Shown: piece by piece, positions 1-11,104 of the stretch
How positions within the stretch are numbered: the stretch's first letter is position 1
How the letters are laid out: each line of letters starts with the position of its first letter
Origin: Magnaporthiopsis rhizophila
Taxonomy: Eukaryota; Ascomycota; Sordariomycetes; Magnaporthales; Magnaporthaceae
Reading direction: 5' to 3'
DNA: 64,000 nucleotides
Assembly: GCA_003049465.1 (NCBI GenBank)
Contig: PYSS01000003.1
Span: 372,001-436,000, forward strand
Position numbers and translations under genes: made by a program
Notes under the pieces: model-generated
The model's input: only the letters and a program-made list of their open reading frames with translations
The model's database searches: none
What the model was told of the DNA's origin: nothing

Positions 1-94
1 TCCGAACACACACCCCACCAGGTTTCTTTTTGACAGCAGACAACATCGTCTCACCTTGATTGTAGTAGGGCCTGGAATACCTGCCTCGAGTGAC

Positions 95-307
95 TGACAG
101 CGACGATGACGGGATGACAGCACCTCGCTCAGTGACAGCTAACCCGACCAGGCACTAGCTTCTCGGCTGGCACCCTGTTCCGAGTCGAGGCCTATGGTGG
201 AACAGACGTGTTGCCTTTGTCTCGAGCTTGTTTTTTTTTTTTTTTTTTTTTTTGCTTTTTCAAGTGACAGGACTGATAACCCGGCGGCTCCTTGGCGTGA
301 TTGACAG
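95..307 (+). promoter_or_regulatory. Cluster of five TGACAG hexamers
   Basis: TGACAG occurs in the same orientation at 95-100, 115-120, 133-138, 265-270 and 302-307. TGACAG is the core recognised by TALE-class homeodomain proteins in general. Which gene, if any, these sites would serve is unknown, because no gene starts nearby inside the window; the nearest lies 3.5 kb downstream. Confidence 0.25.
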
Positions 308-3300
308 CTGGACGCCAGCTCGCTATCAACGGACTAGGTGCTGGGCATAATTAAAAAAAAAAAAAAAACCAATCTGGGTCACTAGTACTCCCCGCTTTCT
401 TGCAGATAGTGCGGTTTGAGAACAAAAGGCTGAGACGGACGTTGGCTGATAGGAGGACGCCACTGACGAAAAGCAAGCCCGATAAGGGTCTCTGAGTGTC
501 CGGGGTATGCGCAGCTCCTCCCTGGACTCTCTTTTTGATTTTTTTTTTTCTTGAAGAATGACGGATAGGAACGTTAAAGAAGAAGAAAAGAAGAAGAAAA
601 AAAAAAAAAAAAAAAGGTATGCTTATTTCTTTTTCACACGGCCCAGATGCGGCCTGGCAGATCCCTGTGTTGAATGGTCAGTCCCACGTGGTACCCACGC
701 ACGCGGGCTGCCCGGTGCCGCGCACAGCGGAAGAAATCAAAAGTCCTTTTTCCTTCGTCGCCTCGGGGTGGACTTTGACAGGGGAGCGTGAAACTCGGAT
801 GGCCACCGACCGCTTCCTTGGCGCCCTGGGTAGGGCAGGGCGGACTCCACAGGGGTGATGGGTCTTCTTATTGTAGATGCGGAAAGAGCACACAGAGCAC
901 CGAGGGAAGAATTTCTCCGTCCAGGAGGCTTGGTCTTTGCACAAATGTGCTTGGGCGTCCCCAGGGGACCTCTAGAATCGTACGATGGCGCCGTGGCGGC
1001 TCTGTTGCGATTAGTCAGTTATGTGCAGGGAGGGCCTCGTCTCGTTGTGCTACTTGCTGCTTTCCCTGGAGATATCCCGCATATCTGGCCCACCGTGCCG
1101 AGGCTCGAGCTCTATCAAATATCGGATATCGAAATTCCCAATGTTAATCTGGTCCAGTCCGCAAGTCGGCCACGCAAGGCCGCATTATATCATCGAGAAC
1201 GCTGAGGTGCATCTGGGCCGCGCCGATAGACGAGACCAGCCATCAGGCCAGGAGACCAGCTCGGAATTATGTTGGAGGCAAGCTGGTCGAGCAATACCGC
1301 CAGTAGCAGCAAGATCCCTGCATGCAGAGATTTCTGGCCCCCAGCAAATGCTTCCTGGCACCCGGCCAACGCAAGGGGTGGCGCCCAAGGGGTGTGTCCC
1401 TCTTTGCGGGCCAGTCGCCCCCTGGGATGGTTGGCGGTCTGAGGTCTGTGACCCGGGATCCGCCCTGTTTCCAGTTCAGCCTTCGCCCTAGGTGATTTCA
1501 CAGTTCGTACTGTAGCATCTGGTCCAAGTGTGCATGCACTGCCGCTGACGTTACCCCGATTAAATTCGTAGATTGGCTCTGCCGTCGAGCCCGCCCATCG
1601 TTCGATTTTTGATGCGGGAGTGGCAGCGAGATTAAGCTTAAGCAGAGCTTCGGATGCAGGCGCCAGCGTTGTCCCGAGCCGGTTCCTGATCTCGCTGGGT
1701 CTTGGGAAGGAGCCGGATTGGGCGAGATGTAGCGGTTCCGACTTGTATAATCGTCGTCGGGGTCAGCGGTTTGTTGTCTGGCATCTGGCTGACCAAGCCA
1801 ACAGCCTGTGAGGGTTTGCATGCTTCAGAGCACGCTGCATTTCACTGCCTCGGTCCTGTTTGTGATGCGATCGTCGCTTGGCACCTCAAGGCTAGCTGCG
1901 CAACGAGGAGGAAGCCACCCCTACAAGGTTAGGGGGCTCAGACAATCTGCGGCCGTCACTTGGTCGCGCTGACAGCTTTGACGGGAGTCAAGAGCGGAGA
2001 CAGAGAGGGACAGAGGTGATTGTGCGTGGCTGTGAAGGTGCAAGAAACAGAAACGTCGGCTCGCATTGAGCCAAGACGCCCAAGCACAGTGACCCGAAGA
2101 TCCGGACCCCTCCATTAGCCAGGGTCAAGGGGTACAAGTTTGACAGGCGATTTTACGCGGTTCATCAAAGTACCTACAGTGCCTCCGAGGATCCATCCAA
2201 TGGGCCTCCAACAGGGAATTCGGATGGCCGCGATTGGCCGACGAGCAGGGTCAGGCATCCGAGAGCGGAATCGACTGGACGCTAAACTAAACAAGTGCGG
2301 GGGATCAAACCAGGGGAGGCTTGGCGGACCCCGATCTTAACCGGATTAAGATTGGCTAGCTTAGCTCAATCTCAGCGTCCCTAGTTTTTTTTTTTTTTTT
2401 GGTCCCGTCGCACAGTTCGAGCTGCGTCAACCAGAGTCAACCATGCCTCATCATCACGGCAACACGGCATAGCGCAGACGGGAGACGAACGCAATCAATT
2501 TGTGCCGGATAGTAGCCAACCGAGTACCTGCTAAGCCAGAATGAGAAGCAAATCCTGCTGCTGGCGCTGGGTGGAAGCCCTCACTTCCGTGAGCCAAGGG
2601 CCTGAGGATGGCGGAAATCACCTCGACGACGCCTAGGCCAGCTGGGCCAGCCACTCCAGCGATCTGGGGAGCAACAAAGCAAAAGTTGACGAACGGCACG
2701 ACAGGCCCGAAGAAGGAACGCAAGAAACAACGAGAGAACAAAAAAAGAAATCGCGGCCTGAGAGACCCAAAGGGATAGAGTGGGCTGAGAGCAAATCCCC
2801 ACGAGGCACATCGACCCAGTCTGCTTCACGGGACTTTGTTTACTGTTACAGGTGGTCGACCCCTTGGCACGCGGTCCCAAGAAAGACCGAGATCAAAGTG
2901 GGCTCGTCGCCTTGACGCTCAGCCCAGCGCTGCCGCCCGAGGCCGCGGGAAACCAGGCAGCGGCAGCGGGTTGTGGTGACAGCCGCATGACGCCCGTGCC
3001 AGGGAAGTCCCAGGGCGCATCACAGATGGGCACATACGCGTGGGAGACCAATACTGCCCCCCACCTTGGGCAAGCAGAGCACTCCACACTGATGCTGCGG
3101 GAAAAGCAGGAAGAGCAAGCAGGAGAAGAGAACCGGCGTTTCTAAAGCCAAGGGCTGACGAACACCTCGTTCCCTCGCTCGCCCACGCACACCCTCCTCG
3201 TTTCGAACTCCCCCACCCCTCCCGGGGCGGCCTTGTTTGGAGCGTGGGAAGTCAGGGCGTCACCGTACCCCCATGCCATGTCCACCCAGCCTGCACAGGC

Positions 3301-3368
3301 CGGGATGGAGGTTTACGGCACGGCTGCGGCATGGAAGTGTGGGTAGTACCCGCTGCACGGAGATCATG

Positions 3369-3374
3369 TATAAG
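3369..3374 (+). promoter_or_regulatory. TATA-like box upstream of repeat-protein gene
   Basis: A TATAAG element lies about 470 bases upstream of the ATG at 3845 and is followed by a pyrimidine-rich tract typical of fungal transcription start regions. If used, it gives a leader of over 400 bases, possibly containing a 5' UTR intron. Confidence 0.3.
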
Positions 3375-3844
3375 GGAATACGGGCCGCTCTTCTCTAGCA
3401 GCTCTCCTTCGATCTGGTCCGCCTTTGCACTCTTTTCTGAAGGCTGCGATCTTCATTCCTTTCATTCTTCGGCCGGTACCCCCCTGTTTCTTTTCATTCT
3501 GGTGCCAGTGGCATCGCAGTGCTCTTGTCTATATACCTCCTCTTTACGAGAGGTGGTGATAGACATCGAGAGCTGCTAATTTTTTTTTTAGGGCTTCCAC
3601 TTGTGGCTGCCCTCTTATTGTGCTTTCTTGGTTTTGTATTACCTGTCTTCGGTGCTGCGGAGCAGGCCTCACTCGCTTTAATCGCCGACGTTGTTTGGTT
3701 TTTTGTTTTCCAACCGTCCTTACAGCATTCCCGTTTCTGTTTTCAAGCCTCACTCATCGCCACTCCTTGAAGAGAGTAGAAGATCCGCACCCTCGAGCCG
3801 AGCCCTATCGACCGTTTTGTATACGCACATACACAAGAGTCACA

Positions 3845-6013
3845 ATGTTGTTCCATCATCTTCCGCTGGCGGTTCTCGCCCTAATATCCGCAGCCCTCGC
3901 CGCGCCGAACCCGCCAGCAGCGCCCCCGGCCCAGGCGCCCGCTCCCGAATGCAAGCCGAGCACCACTACAATCACGCAGCATGTCACGCAGACGGCCGAG
4001 TGCAAGCCCGTCACTCACACCGTGACGCACACACAGCCGGTAACCCACACAGTGACACACACTCAGCCTGTCACTCATACCGTGACACACACTCAGCCCG
4101 TTACCCAGCACGTCACGCAGACCCAGCATGTCACGCAGACTCAGCATGTTACGCAGGTCAGGACCGAGATCAAGACGGAGATGAAGACGGTCCATGTGAC
4201 ACAAACCACCGTCAGCATCGTGGAGAAGACCAAGCCAGTCCACATCACCCAGACGACCACCAGCGTCGTCGAGAGGACCAAGACGGAGACCAAAAATGTC
4301 CATGTCACCCAGACCTCCATCACGACAGTCGAGAAGCCGGTTACGCAGACGAAGGAGCTGGTCAGGACCCAGACTGCCGTGCATACGGTTGAGAAGCCCG
4401 TCACTCAGACGAAGGAGGTCGTGAAGACGGTCCACGTGACCCTGCCCGTCACCCAGACCAAGGAGGTTGTCAAGTCTGTTCCGGTAATCTCCACGGTCCA
4501 CGTGACCCAGACGAAGGAGATTGTCAAGTCTGTTCCTGTCGTTTCCACTGTTCACGTCACGCAGACCAAGGAAATCGTCAAGTCGGTGCCTGTGGTTTCC
4601 ACCGTCCACGTCACCCAGACTAAGGAGATTGTCCAGTCTGTTCCCGTCGTTTCCACCGTCCACGTCACTCAGACCAAGGACGTTGTCAAGTCGGTGCCCG
4701 TGGTTCACACCCAGATCGTCAGCCACGTTATCACCAAGGTGGAAACTGTCTCTGGCGAGCCTGTTGTCCGGACACTCACGCAGACCGTCACCCAGTCGGC
4801 CGCTGCCGCGCCTGCTCCTCCTCCGGTTACCCACACCGTTACCCAGTCTACTCCTCCGGTCGTCCACACCATCACCCAGGTCCACACCCAGCTGCAAACC
4901 GTCACTCAGTCTGTTGCTCCGGTTGTCCAGACCATCACCAAGTCTGCTCCCCCGGTGGTTCACACCGTCACGCAGTCTGTGCCGGGACAACCTGTCGTTC
5001 ATACCGTCACCCAGATCCACACCCAGCTTCAGACCGTCACGCAGTCTGTCGCTCCGGTCGTACACACGGTTACGCAGGTCCATACTGCCGCCCCCGTCAT
5101 CCACACGGTTACGCAGATCCAGACGCATACCGTGGCCGGAGCGCCGGCTCCCCCTGTTGTGCATACCGTCACCCAGTCTGCCCCTCCGGTCGTCCACACA
5201 GTCATTCAGTCGGCTGCTCCTGTTGTGCACACAGTCACTCAGTCCGCTCCTCCTGTGGTTCATACCGTCACGCAATCTGCGCCGCCCGTCGTCCACACCG
5301 TCACGCAGGTCCACACCGTTACCCAGTCCGTTGCGGGCGCGCCCATGGTTCATACCGTCACCGAGATCAAGCACGTTGCAGGCCAACCTACAACCGTGAC
5401 CGTGTCGGGCCACGCCATGACCCAGACCGTCACCCAGCACATCACCCAGCATGTCACCCAGCACCAGACGGTAACCATGACCGCCCCTCCTCACACGGTG
5501 ACTGCCCCGGCGCACGCCATGCCTCCTCCGCCGCCGCCGCCGCCAGCTCACGCCATGCCTCCGCCACCACCGCCAGCTCACGCCATGCCTCCTCCGCCGC
5601 CGCCGCCCGCTCACCCCATGCCGCCGCCGGTCCACACCATGGCCCCTCCTCCGCCGCCACCGGCTCACTCCATGCCCCCTCCTCCTCCGGCCCATTCTAT
5701 GCCTCCGCCGCCACCGCCGGCCCATGCCATGCCTCCCCCGCCGCCGGCTCACCCTATGCCGTCGTCTCCTCCGGCTCATGCCACGCCGTCGCCGCCCGCG
5801 GGGCACACTATGGCTCCACCTCCGCCGGCGCACACTATGGCTCCTTCCCCACCGCCAGCCCACTCTATGCCTCAGCCGAGCAGTAAAGCGCCTGCTGCTG
5901 CTCCTTCGGCCAGCATGCCGCACGAGGCGCCGGCCGCAGCAGACCCCGAGGAGCCAGACAACACCCCTGAGCCAATGCGGGTCAGGTCACGCATATTTCG
6001 CAGGCGGCGGTGA
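3845..6013 (+). CDS. Secreted Val-Thr-Gln repeat and Pro/His/Met-rich protein
   Basis: Single exon of 722 residues. The frame is open upstream to 3620, but the ATG at 3845 (context CACAATG) starts a clear signal peptide (hydrophobic residues 6-18, likely cleavage after ALA near residue 19). A Pro/Ala linker with two cysteines (C36, C53) follows. Residues from about 40 to 550 are built almost wholly of short units with alternating Val/Thr and Gln or His (HTVTQ, HVTQT). They include four near-perfect 18-residue (54-bp) copies of the VPVVSTVHVTQTKEIVKS type at about 4480-4695. Residues from about 552 to 700 are PPPPPPAHAMP-like repeats, and the protein ends in a basic tail (RSRIFRRRR). There is no hydrophobic C-terminus for a GPI anchor. 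Secretion is supported by sequence; a cell-wall or matrix role is inferred. I do not recognise a named family. Confidence 0.8.
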   Translation: MLFHHLPLAVLALISAALAAPNPPAAPPAQAPAPECKPSTTTITQHVTQTAECKPVTHTVTHTQPVTHTVTHTQPVTHTVTHTQPVTQHVTQTQHVTQTQHVTQVRTEIKTEMKTVHVTQTTVSIVEKTKPVHITQTTTSVVERTKTETKNVHVTQTSITTVEKPVTQTKELVRTQTAVHTVEKPVTQTKEVVKTVHVTLPVTQTKEVVKSVPVISTVHVTQTKEIVKSVPVVSTVHVTQTKEIVKSVPVVSTVHVTQTKEIVQSVPVVSTVHVTQTKDVVKSVPVVHTQIVSHVITKVETVSGEPVVRTLTQTVTQSAAAAPAPPPVTHTVTQSTPPVVHTITQVHTQLQTVTQSVAPVVQTITKSAPPVVHTVTQSVPGQPVVHTVTQIHTQLQTVTQSVAPVVHTVTQVHTAAPVIHTVTQIQTHTVAGAPAPPVVHTVTQSAPPVVHTVIQSAAPVVHTVTQSAPPVVHTVTQSAPPVVHTVTQVHTVTQSVAGAPMVHTVTEIKHVAGQPTTVTVSGHAMTQTVTQHITQHVTQHQTVTMTAPPHTVTAPAHAMPPPPPPPPAHAMPPPPPPAHAMPPPPPPPAHPMPPPVHTMAPPPPPPAHSMPPPPPAHSMPPPPPPAHAMPPPPPAHPMPSSPPAHATPSPPAGHTMAPPPPAHTMAPSPPPAHSMPQPSSKAPAAAPSASMPHEAPAAADPEEPDNTPEPMRVRSRIFRRRR

Positions 6014-6984
6014 GGGCATCCATAAGAGTTAATGATCTGAAACGGCACGGCCTGCTGCGGGGAAGAAACAACACAACACGTGAACCTCTCTCTTTCTCTT
6101 TATTTTCTTTTTCCTTCTTTACAATGTACATAATCCCCATGAGGCTTTCCGAAGGACGGGCGCCTCTGGACAAGGCACGTTGAGGTGTTGGGCCTTGTTC
6201 ACCGCAGTGCGAGAATGCTGGAAGATCCCAGGACAGCTGGAAAAACAAACTCATTTAACTCTATTATCCTATTCCCCGACACTTCTTTTCCCACTTCTAC
6301 TTCCATGACGATTTCTCTTGTTTCTAGTCTTTATTGTTTATGTCCCCTTTATGTGCACCTGAAGCGAATAGCTCCAGAATTTTTGCCCATGGGAGGCTGC
6401 CGATGACATTGATACCCTCTTGCCCTCGCTGAGGGCCTGCACACTGCGTACTAGATGAAAATCACCACTAGAATCCGTACATCTCCGACCGAGGGCTCCA
6501 ACGCACGATGTAGCTACCTAATACCGAACGACAGCGTCAGATCAATGGCTGGGAATTACCACCTGGCGTCGTAGCCCTGCTCATCTCTGCGCGTATCGCT
6601 TGCTGTGGAGCGCCGTTATACGCATCGTAGGATGCCGTCCAGCCAAGGGAGGCAGGCACAGGCTGAGGCAGCAAGTCGCGGGGCTTCGAGGCTGTTGGGT
6701 TTCAGCCCAAGCCACGGGGTGGCCGGAGAAAATATCAGCCCTACAGTACACAAAGGGGACCAACCCAAGTTTCGTACTGAAACCTCGCTATATCGGCCCA
6801 CGACCAACAGACATTCTAATAACTCAAATCAGCCTCCCGTGTCCATTCGGACCGGGTACCTCCCCAAAACTCTGGTGGAACGCAGGCAGCAGTCTGGCAT
6901 ACGGTGAAATAATAGCTCGCGGATAGTAGCGCCCAGGAAATAAAAAATAGAAAACATAAAATATCAAAGAAAACTCCTCCACGG
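6014..6984. other. Intergenic, convergent 3' ends
   Basis: The space lies between the ends of the repeat-protein gene (+) and the F-box gene (-). It probably contains both 3' UTRs. Short frames at 6581-6926 overlap on both strands and show no family features. Nothing else is seen. Confidence 0.5.
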
Positions 6985-8743
6985 TCATCTCGCCAGCAGC
7001 GCATTCTTCAACCTCTGGCTGATGACTCCCCAGGTCGTCCGCGGGCGGTGACGGCGGCGCAGAGGATGTCCTTCGGGCAGAAACCTCTGGAGGCGATGGT
7101 AGATGTGCGACGATGCGGATTGGCTGCGGCCCGCAAACACGGCAACAACATCTGCGGCATGCTCCTCAGGCAGCTGGTCCTCTACCACCTGGCACCTGGT
7201 CCCTCCATCACGGTCGCTGCCTTGGGCCGCTTCTCGCTCCTTGTCCTCTTTGCTCTGCGCAGTGGCTGTCGTTCCGTCGAGCTGGTCACTGGTTTGGGTC
7301 TGAACAGGCTCGACCTCGCCCGCGGCCTCCTCCAGAGCGTCCTCCTCCTCCACCATCAAGAGGGAAAGCGGCTCCGACATGTCCTCGTACGCCGCGATGT
7401 CAGTACGCTCCCTCCTCTTCTCCCTCCACGCCTGCAGCTCCATCATCCTTTCCCACTCGGGTCCTTCGTCGTTGCACTTGCCGCACTTGCTGCCGACCTC
7501 TGTGAGCTCCCGGCAGGGCCAGCACATCTTGAGGGGACGCCACCGGCGCGACGGGTCGGCCGCGCCCTGTTGTGGGATCCCGCGGGAGATGAAGTCGCGG
7601 CAGGCGCGGCAGCGGCGCTGCCACCACCTGCTCCCGGACCACTCGGCGCTGTGGAAGCAGGACGACGGCCGGGCGCGGAAGCATACCATGCAGGCCCACA
7701 GCCTGGGAGTCGGATCCAAGCCCGTCCAGTTGGCGGCTCGTTTGACGACGGCGACTTTGTCCGACAGCGGCGCGTCCAGCGGCCGCACCGTCTGCCTAAA
7801 GTGGCGGTTAGTGGCGGCGAGGGAAATCCTGTCGCGGTAGCCAAGGTGACCGACTATCTGGTCCTGGAGCGCGGCAGGGAGGCGAGACTCGAGCGCGGAC
7901 GGGACGATGGCTGGCCACGCCAGAGTGCAGATGATGCGCCTGCCGGAGCCGCCGCGGCGGTTTCCAGCTGCCGTCGAGCCGTCGCCGGTCTCATGGCTGT
8001 CCTCGGTCAGGCAGCGCTGGGATCCAAGTTTGAAGATGCCGCATTGATGACAAAGGTGCCAGAGGTGCCCGTCTTTACGGAGCGTCTGTGTTTCGAGGTA
8101 TAGCCTTCGGGCGGCGGCGCAGTCCCAGCAGTGGCGCTTCATCGCCTGGGAGGGATGGAGGCCATGTTTACCACGACGGTTAATTTTCCTGTGGTGTCGA
8201 ATTGTCAATACCTTTTCTGCGTCTTAGGTGTCCTTTTCCTCCTCCGGTTCACTTATCTTTTCCTCCGCCATCTCCCGACGCATCTTCATAAACGGTAGGA
8301 AAAGATATAGGAGAGGATACGCACTGCTTATCGCCGAAGCGATTCCGCGGCCTAAGCCTCGCGCAGGAGAAGCAAACGAGCAGTCCATCGTTCTGGCGAA
8401 ACCTCTCGACCTTGAGGTAGAACCGATGTCTCTGTTCGGCTGTCACCAGCGCCTCGGACGGGGCGAGGCTGTAAAAGGCGCGGCAGGTTCTGGTGAAGGC
8501 CAGTGCGTCCGAGTATTCGAGGCTGCTGAAGATGACGAACCACACATCGAATGGGACCTTCTCTATCGGGCGAAGAAGCGGACGGGCCGCGCCTACAGGA
8601 ACCGCCGGTTTCAATAGTTCAACGTCATGCAGCTCCGGGAGAATGCGAGCGTCTCTCTGCGCTAACTCCCCCAGACGGTTCGACAAGATGCGCCAGTGGT
8701 CCGCCATTGTATCGTTGGAATGCTGGCGTTCCGTAAGAACCAC
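6985..8743 (-). CDS. Tandem F-box / CxxC zinc-knuckle protein
   Basis: Two exons, 8743..8325 and 8188..6985, with a 136-bp intron (8189-8324) splitting a Gln codon; 540 residues. The donor is GTGCGT and the acceptor CCACAG. The join restores the RNRFGDKQ/KINRRGKHG continuity typical of these fungal F-box proteins. An alternative start at 8707 (MADHW) is possible. A first F-box lies at about residues 58-100, then CxxC pairs CFSC, CWDC and CHQC. A second F-box-like segment (LPAALQDQIVGHLGYRDRI...) is again followed by CxxC pairs CMVC, CRAC, CWPC and CGKC. The architecture therefore reads as a duplicated F-box plus cysteine-ladder module. F-box proteins are substrate adaptors of SCF ubiquitin ligases; the target here is unknown. 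The C-terminus is acidic and Gln/Glu-rich, then basic. Confidence 0.8.
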
Positions 8744-9721
8744 ACTCTAAGTGAGTTAGATACCTAGGTACGGAGACACAGAGCATCCATGGACATAGGA
8801 GATAGCAAAGGATACGGCAAACAGGCGAGGTAACCTACAGGGTATGTACGTTTGGATAGTGGGGGTTGGAAGTTTCAATCAGCGTTGTCTGAACTTAAGA
8901 CCTTTATTGGGGTGTCGTGGCTGGACAAGCGAAGCGTTATGGCTCATGGATTGCGCGACCTTGCGGTTTGCGGGACGTCGTCCTCGTGAGGAGGGATGAT
9001 GTCGAACCTGTGTGTGGAGAGTCTTGGTTCATCATACGAGACGGGCCAGTTCCGGCAGTCGGGGTCGTGCAGTGTGCGTTATCTCTTTTGGTTGGCACCT
9101 CGGCTTTGGTGTGACAAGAACGTTGGCACAGAGAGAGACGAGAAGGATGTGTGAATTGACGGGCATCAAAAAGGCAAGCAAAGGGCGACATTCAGGCCGT
9201 ACTTGTATCCTTCTTCCCAGCCTGGTCCCTCCAGGTCGGGCTGAGAGGCACGGTGTGCTTCCGGCATGGTAGGCTCCACGCTAGCGCACATGCATGCAGG
9301 CAAACACACCGAAGGAGTCACACAATTGGGGCTGGACAAACTGTTGGCTGCCTGAGTCAACTGGCGACAGCGCCTCCCATTTGCCTTTGTAGCTGCATTG
9401 GAAGCGTGACGTTGGTGGCTTCCGATAGGCCATGATCCATGGCTCACAGAGGGTGTTTTGGGATGAGTGTTCTTCATAAGGCGGGGTTGGAGTCTTGATT
9501 CCATCCATGTCGGCATGCATCGGCTTGGATGCGCCTGCCCCGCCAGCACGGGCGACTTGCTTCCCGCTTCTGACCTTTGCGTTGGACGGGCAAGATTTTG
9601 TCATACCTTCCTCGGGGAGGGGTTGCAAGTACCGTACCTAAACGTGGAAGGCAATCCGGTTCGGCAGCCAAGTCCATCAGAAAACGAAGAGAAAAACCAC
9701 ACGGCTTGAGAGAAACGCACA
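8744..9721. other. Divergent promoter region, F-box gene and fumarylacetoacetase
   Basis: This region separates divergently transcribed genes and must hold both promoters. It contains a TACCTAGGTAC-type motif near 8761, one of many dispersed AGGT/ACCT runs in the window. The overlapping frames at 8917-9628 lack coding character. Confidence 0.45.
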
Positions 9722-11104
9722 ATGGCTGCGACGTGGGTCCCAGGCGTGGACGAGGATAGCGACTTCTCACTGGCCAACATACCGTTTGGAATCATCAGCA
9801 CCGAAGCAGACTCATCGCCGCATGCCGCCGTTGCCATTGGATCCTCGGTGCTGGATCTCAAGGTGCTCGAGCAGCAGCCCGGCTTCGCCGACATCTTTAC
9901 CGCCCTGCGCGATGCCGGTCCCATCTTCGCGCAGCCGACCCTCAACGACTTTGCTGCCTTGGGGCGCCAGGTCCACCGTGAGGTCCGTCAGGCCATTCGG
10001 GACCTGCTCTCGGCCGACAACACCTTGTCGCCAGCGTTCCTGCGGGAGAATACCGAACTGCGGGGGCGGGCAATCCTGCCCCAGCGCACCGTCAAAATGC
10101 ATTTGCCCATGAGGATCGGCGACTACACCGACTTCTACGCAGGGTACCACCACGCCTACGCGGTGGGTTGCATGTTCCGCGGTCCCGAGACGGCACTGCA
10201 ACCAAACTACACGCACCTGCCTGTCGGTTACCACGGCCGGGCCTCAAGCATAGTGGTGTCGGGCACACCCGTCAGGCGGCCATGGGGCCAGATCCTTCTG
10301 GACCCGGCTGCTGAACCCAAGGTGCCGACAACAGGGCCGTGCAGGCGGCTCGACCTGGAGCTGGAACTCGGCTGCTTCATCGGTAGGGGGAATACGATGG
10401 GAGAGCCGATCGGGATCAAAGACGCGCCCGAGCACATATTTGGATACGTGCTGCTCAACGACTGGAGCGCGCGCGATATCCAGGCGTGGGAGTACATACC
10501 CCTGGGCCCCTTCAACAGCAAGAATTTCGCCTCAACCATCAGCCCCTGGGTGGTCCTCGCCGACGCGCTCGAGCCTTTCAGGACTGCGCCGAGCGTCAAA
10601 ACGGAGACGACTGCGCAGGACTACCTGAAGGAGGAGCGTGACCGAGGCGTATTTGACATTAGTTTGGAGGTTGATCTGACCAGTAAGCACCGTTCTTGTT
10701 CTGTCGCAACGAGAGGTGGCGTCGACGCTCGGTTGCCTTTTTACTGACAGATAGCCAAAACAGCACCCGAAGGCGACACGACAACCGTCAGCCGCACCAG
10801 CTCCAAGCACCTGATATGGTCGTTCCCGCAGATGATTGCGCACCACACACTCGGTGGCTGTCCAATGAACCCGGGCGATCTGCTCGGCTCTGGCACCATC
10901 AGCGGCCCCAATACGGGCGAGCACGGCAGTCTGCTCGAGATGAGCGAGGGCGGTAAGAAAGACGTGCTTCTCTACGGCATGGACGCGCGCAAATTCCTCA
11001 AGGACGGCGACACTGTCACGCTGCGCGGCTTTTGTGGTGCCAAGGGGCAGCGCGTCGGCTTCGGCAGCTGCACAGGGAAGATCTACAGCGCCATCCCTCA
11101 GTAG
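9722..11104 (+). CDS. fahA: Fumarylacetoacetase
   Basis: Two exons, 9722..10682 and 10764..11104, 433 residues. The intron at 10683-10763 (81 bp) has donor GTAAGC, branch CTGAC near 10744 and acceptor AACAG; only this acceptor keeps the phase. The enzyme hydrolyses fumarylacetoacetate to fumarate and acetoacetate, the last step of tyrosine/phenylalanine catabolism. Hallmarks are IGDYTDFY with a following HA, LPVGYHGRASS, VVSGTPVRRP, the metal-binding LELELG, NDWSARDIQ.WEYIPLGPF, and C-terminal HHTLGGCPMNPGDLLGSGTISGP. These match the family's Asp, Glu-x-Glu, Asp and His residues, and the length is normal (about 420). The ATG has a good context (CACAATGG). An AATAAA-like signal lies near 11146. 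The next gene downstream on the same strand is a Zn2Cys6 regulator. Confidence 0.96.

Larger units (their letters stand above)
1..3844. other. Gene-free flank and promoter region of the repeat-protein gene
   Basis: No open frame here shows coding character: all are short, mutually overlapping and low in recognisable motifs. The stretch holds several homopolymers (T at 231-253, A at 353-368, A at 597-615, T at 2383-2400) and a cluster of five TGACAG hexamers at 95-307. The last 500 bases look like a promoter and long CT-rich leader for the gene that begins at 3845. A gene with very short exons cannot be excluded. Confidence 0.55.

Noticed and set aside
3881..5923. 680-codon open frame antisense to the repeat-protein gene
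   Set aside because: It arises from the repeat's composition: GTN/CAN-rich codons leave no stops on the opposite strand. The product is a Gly/Asp/Arg repeat with no signal or domain.
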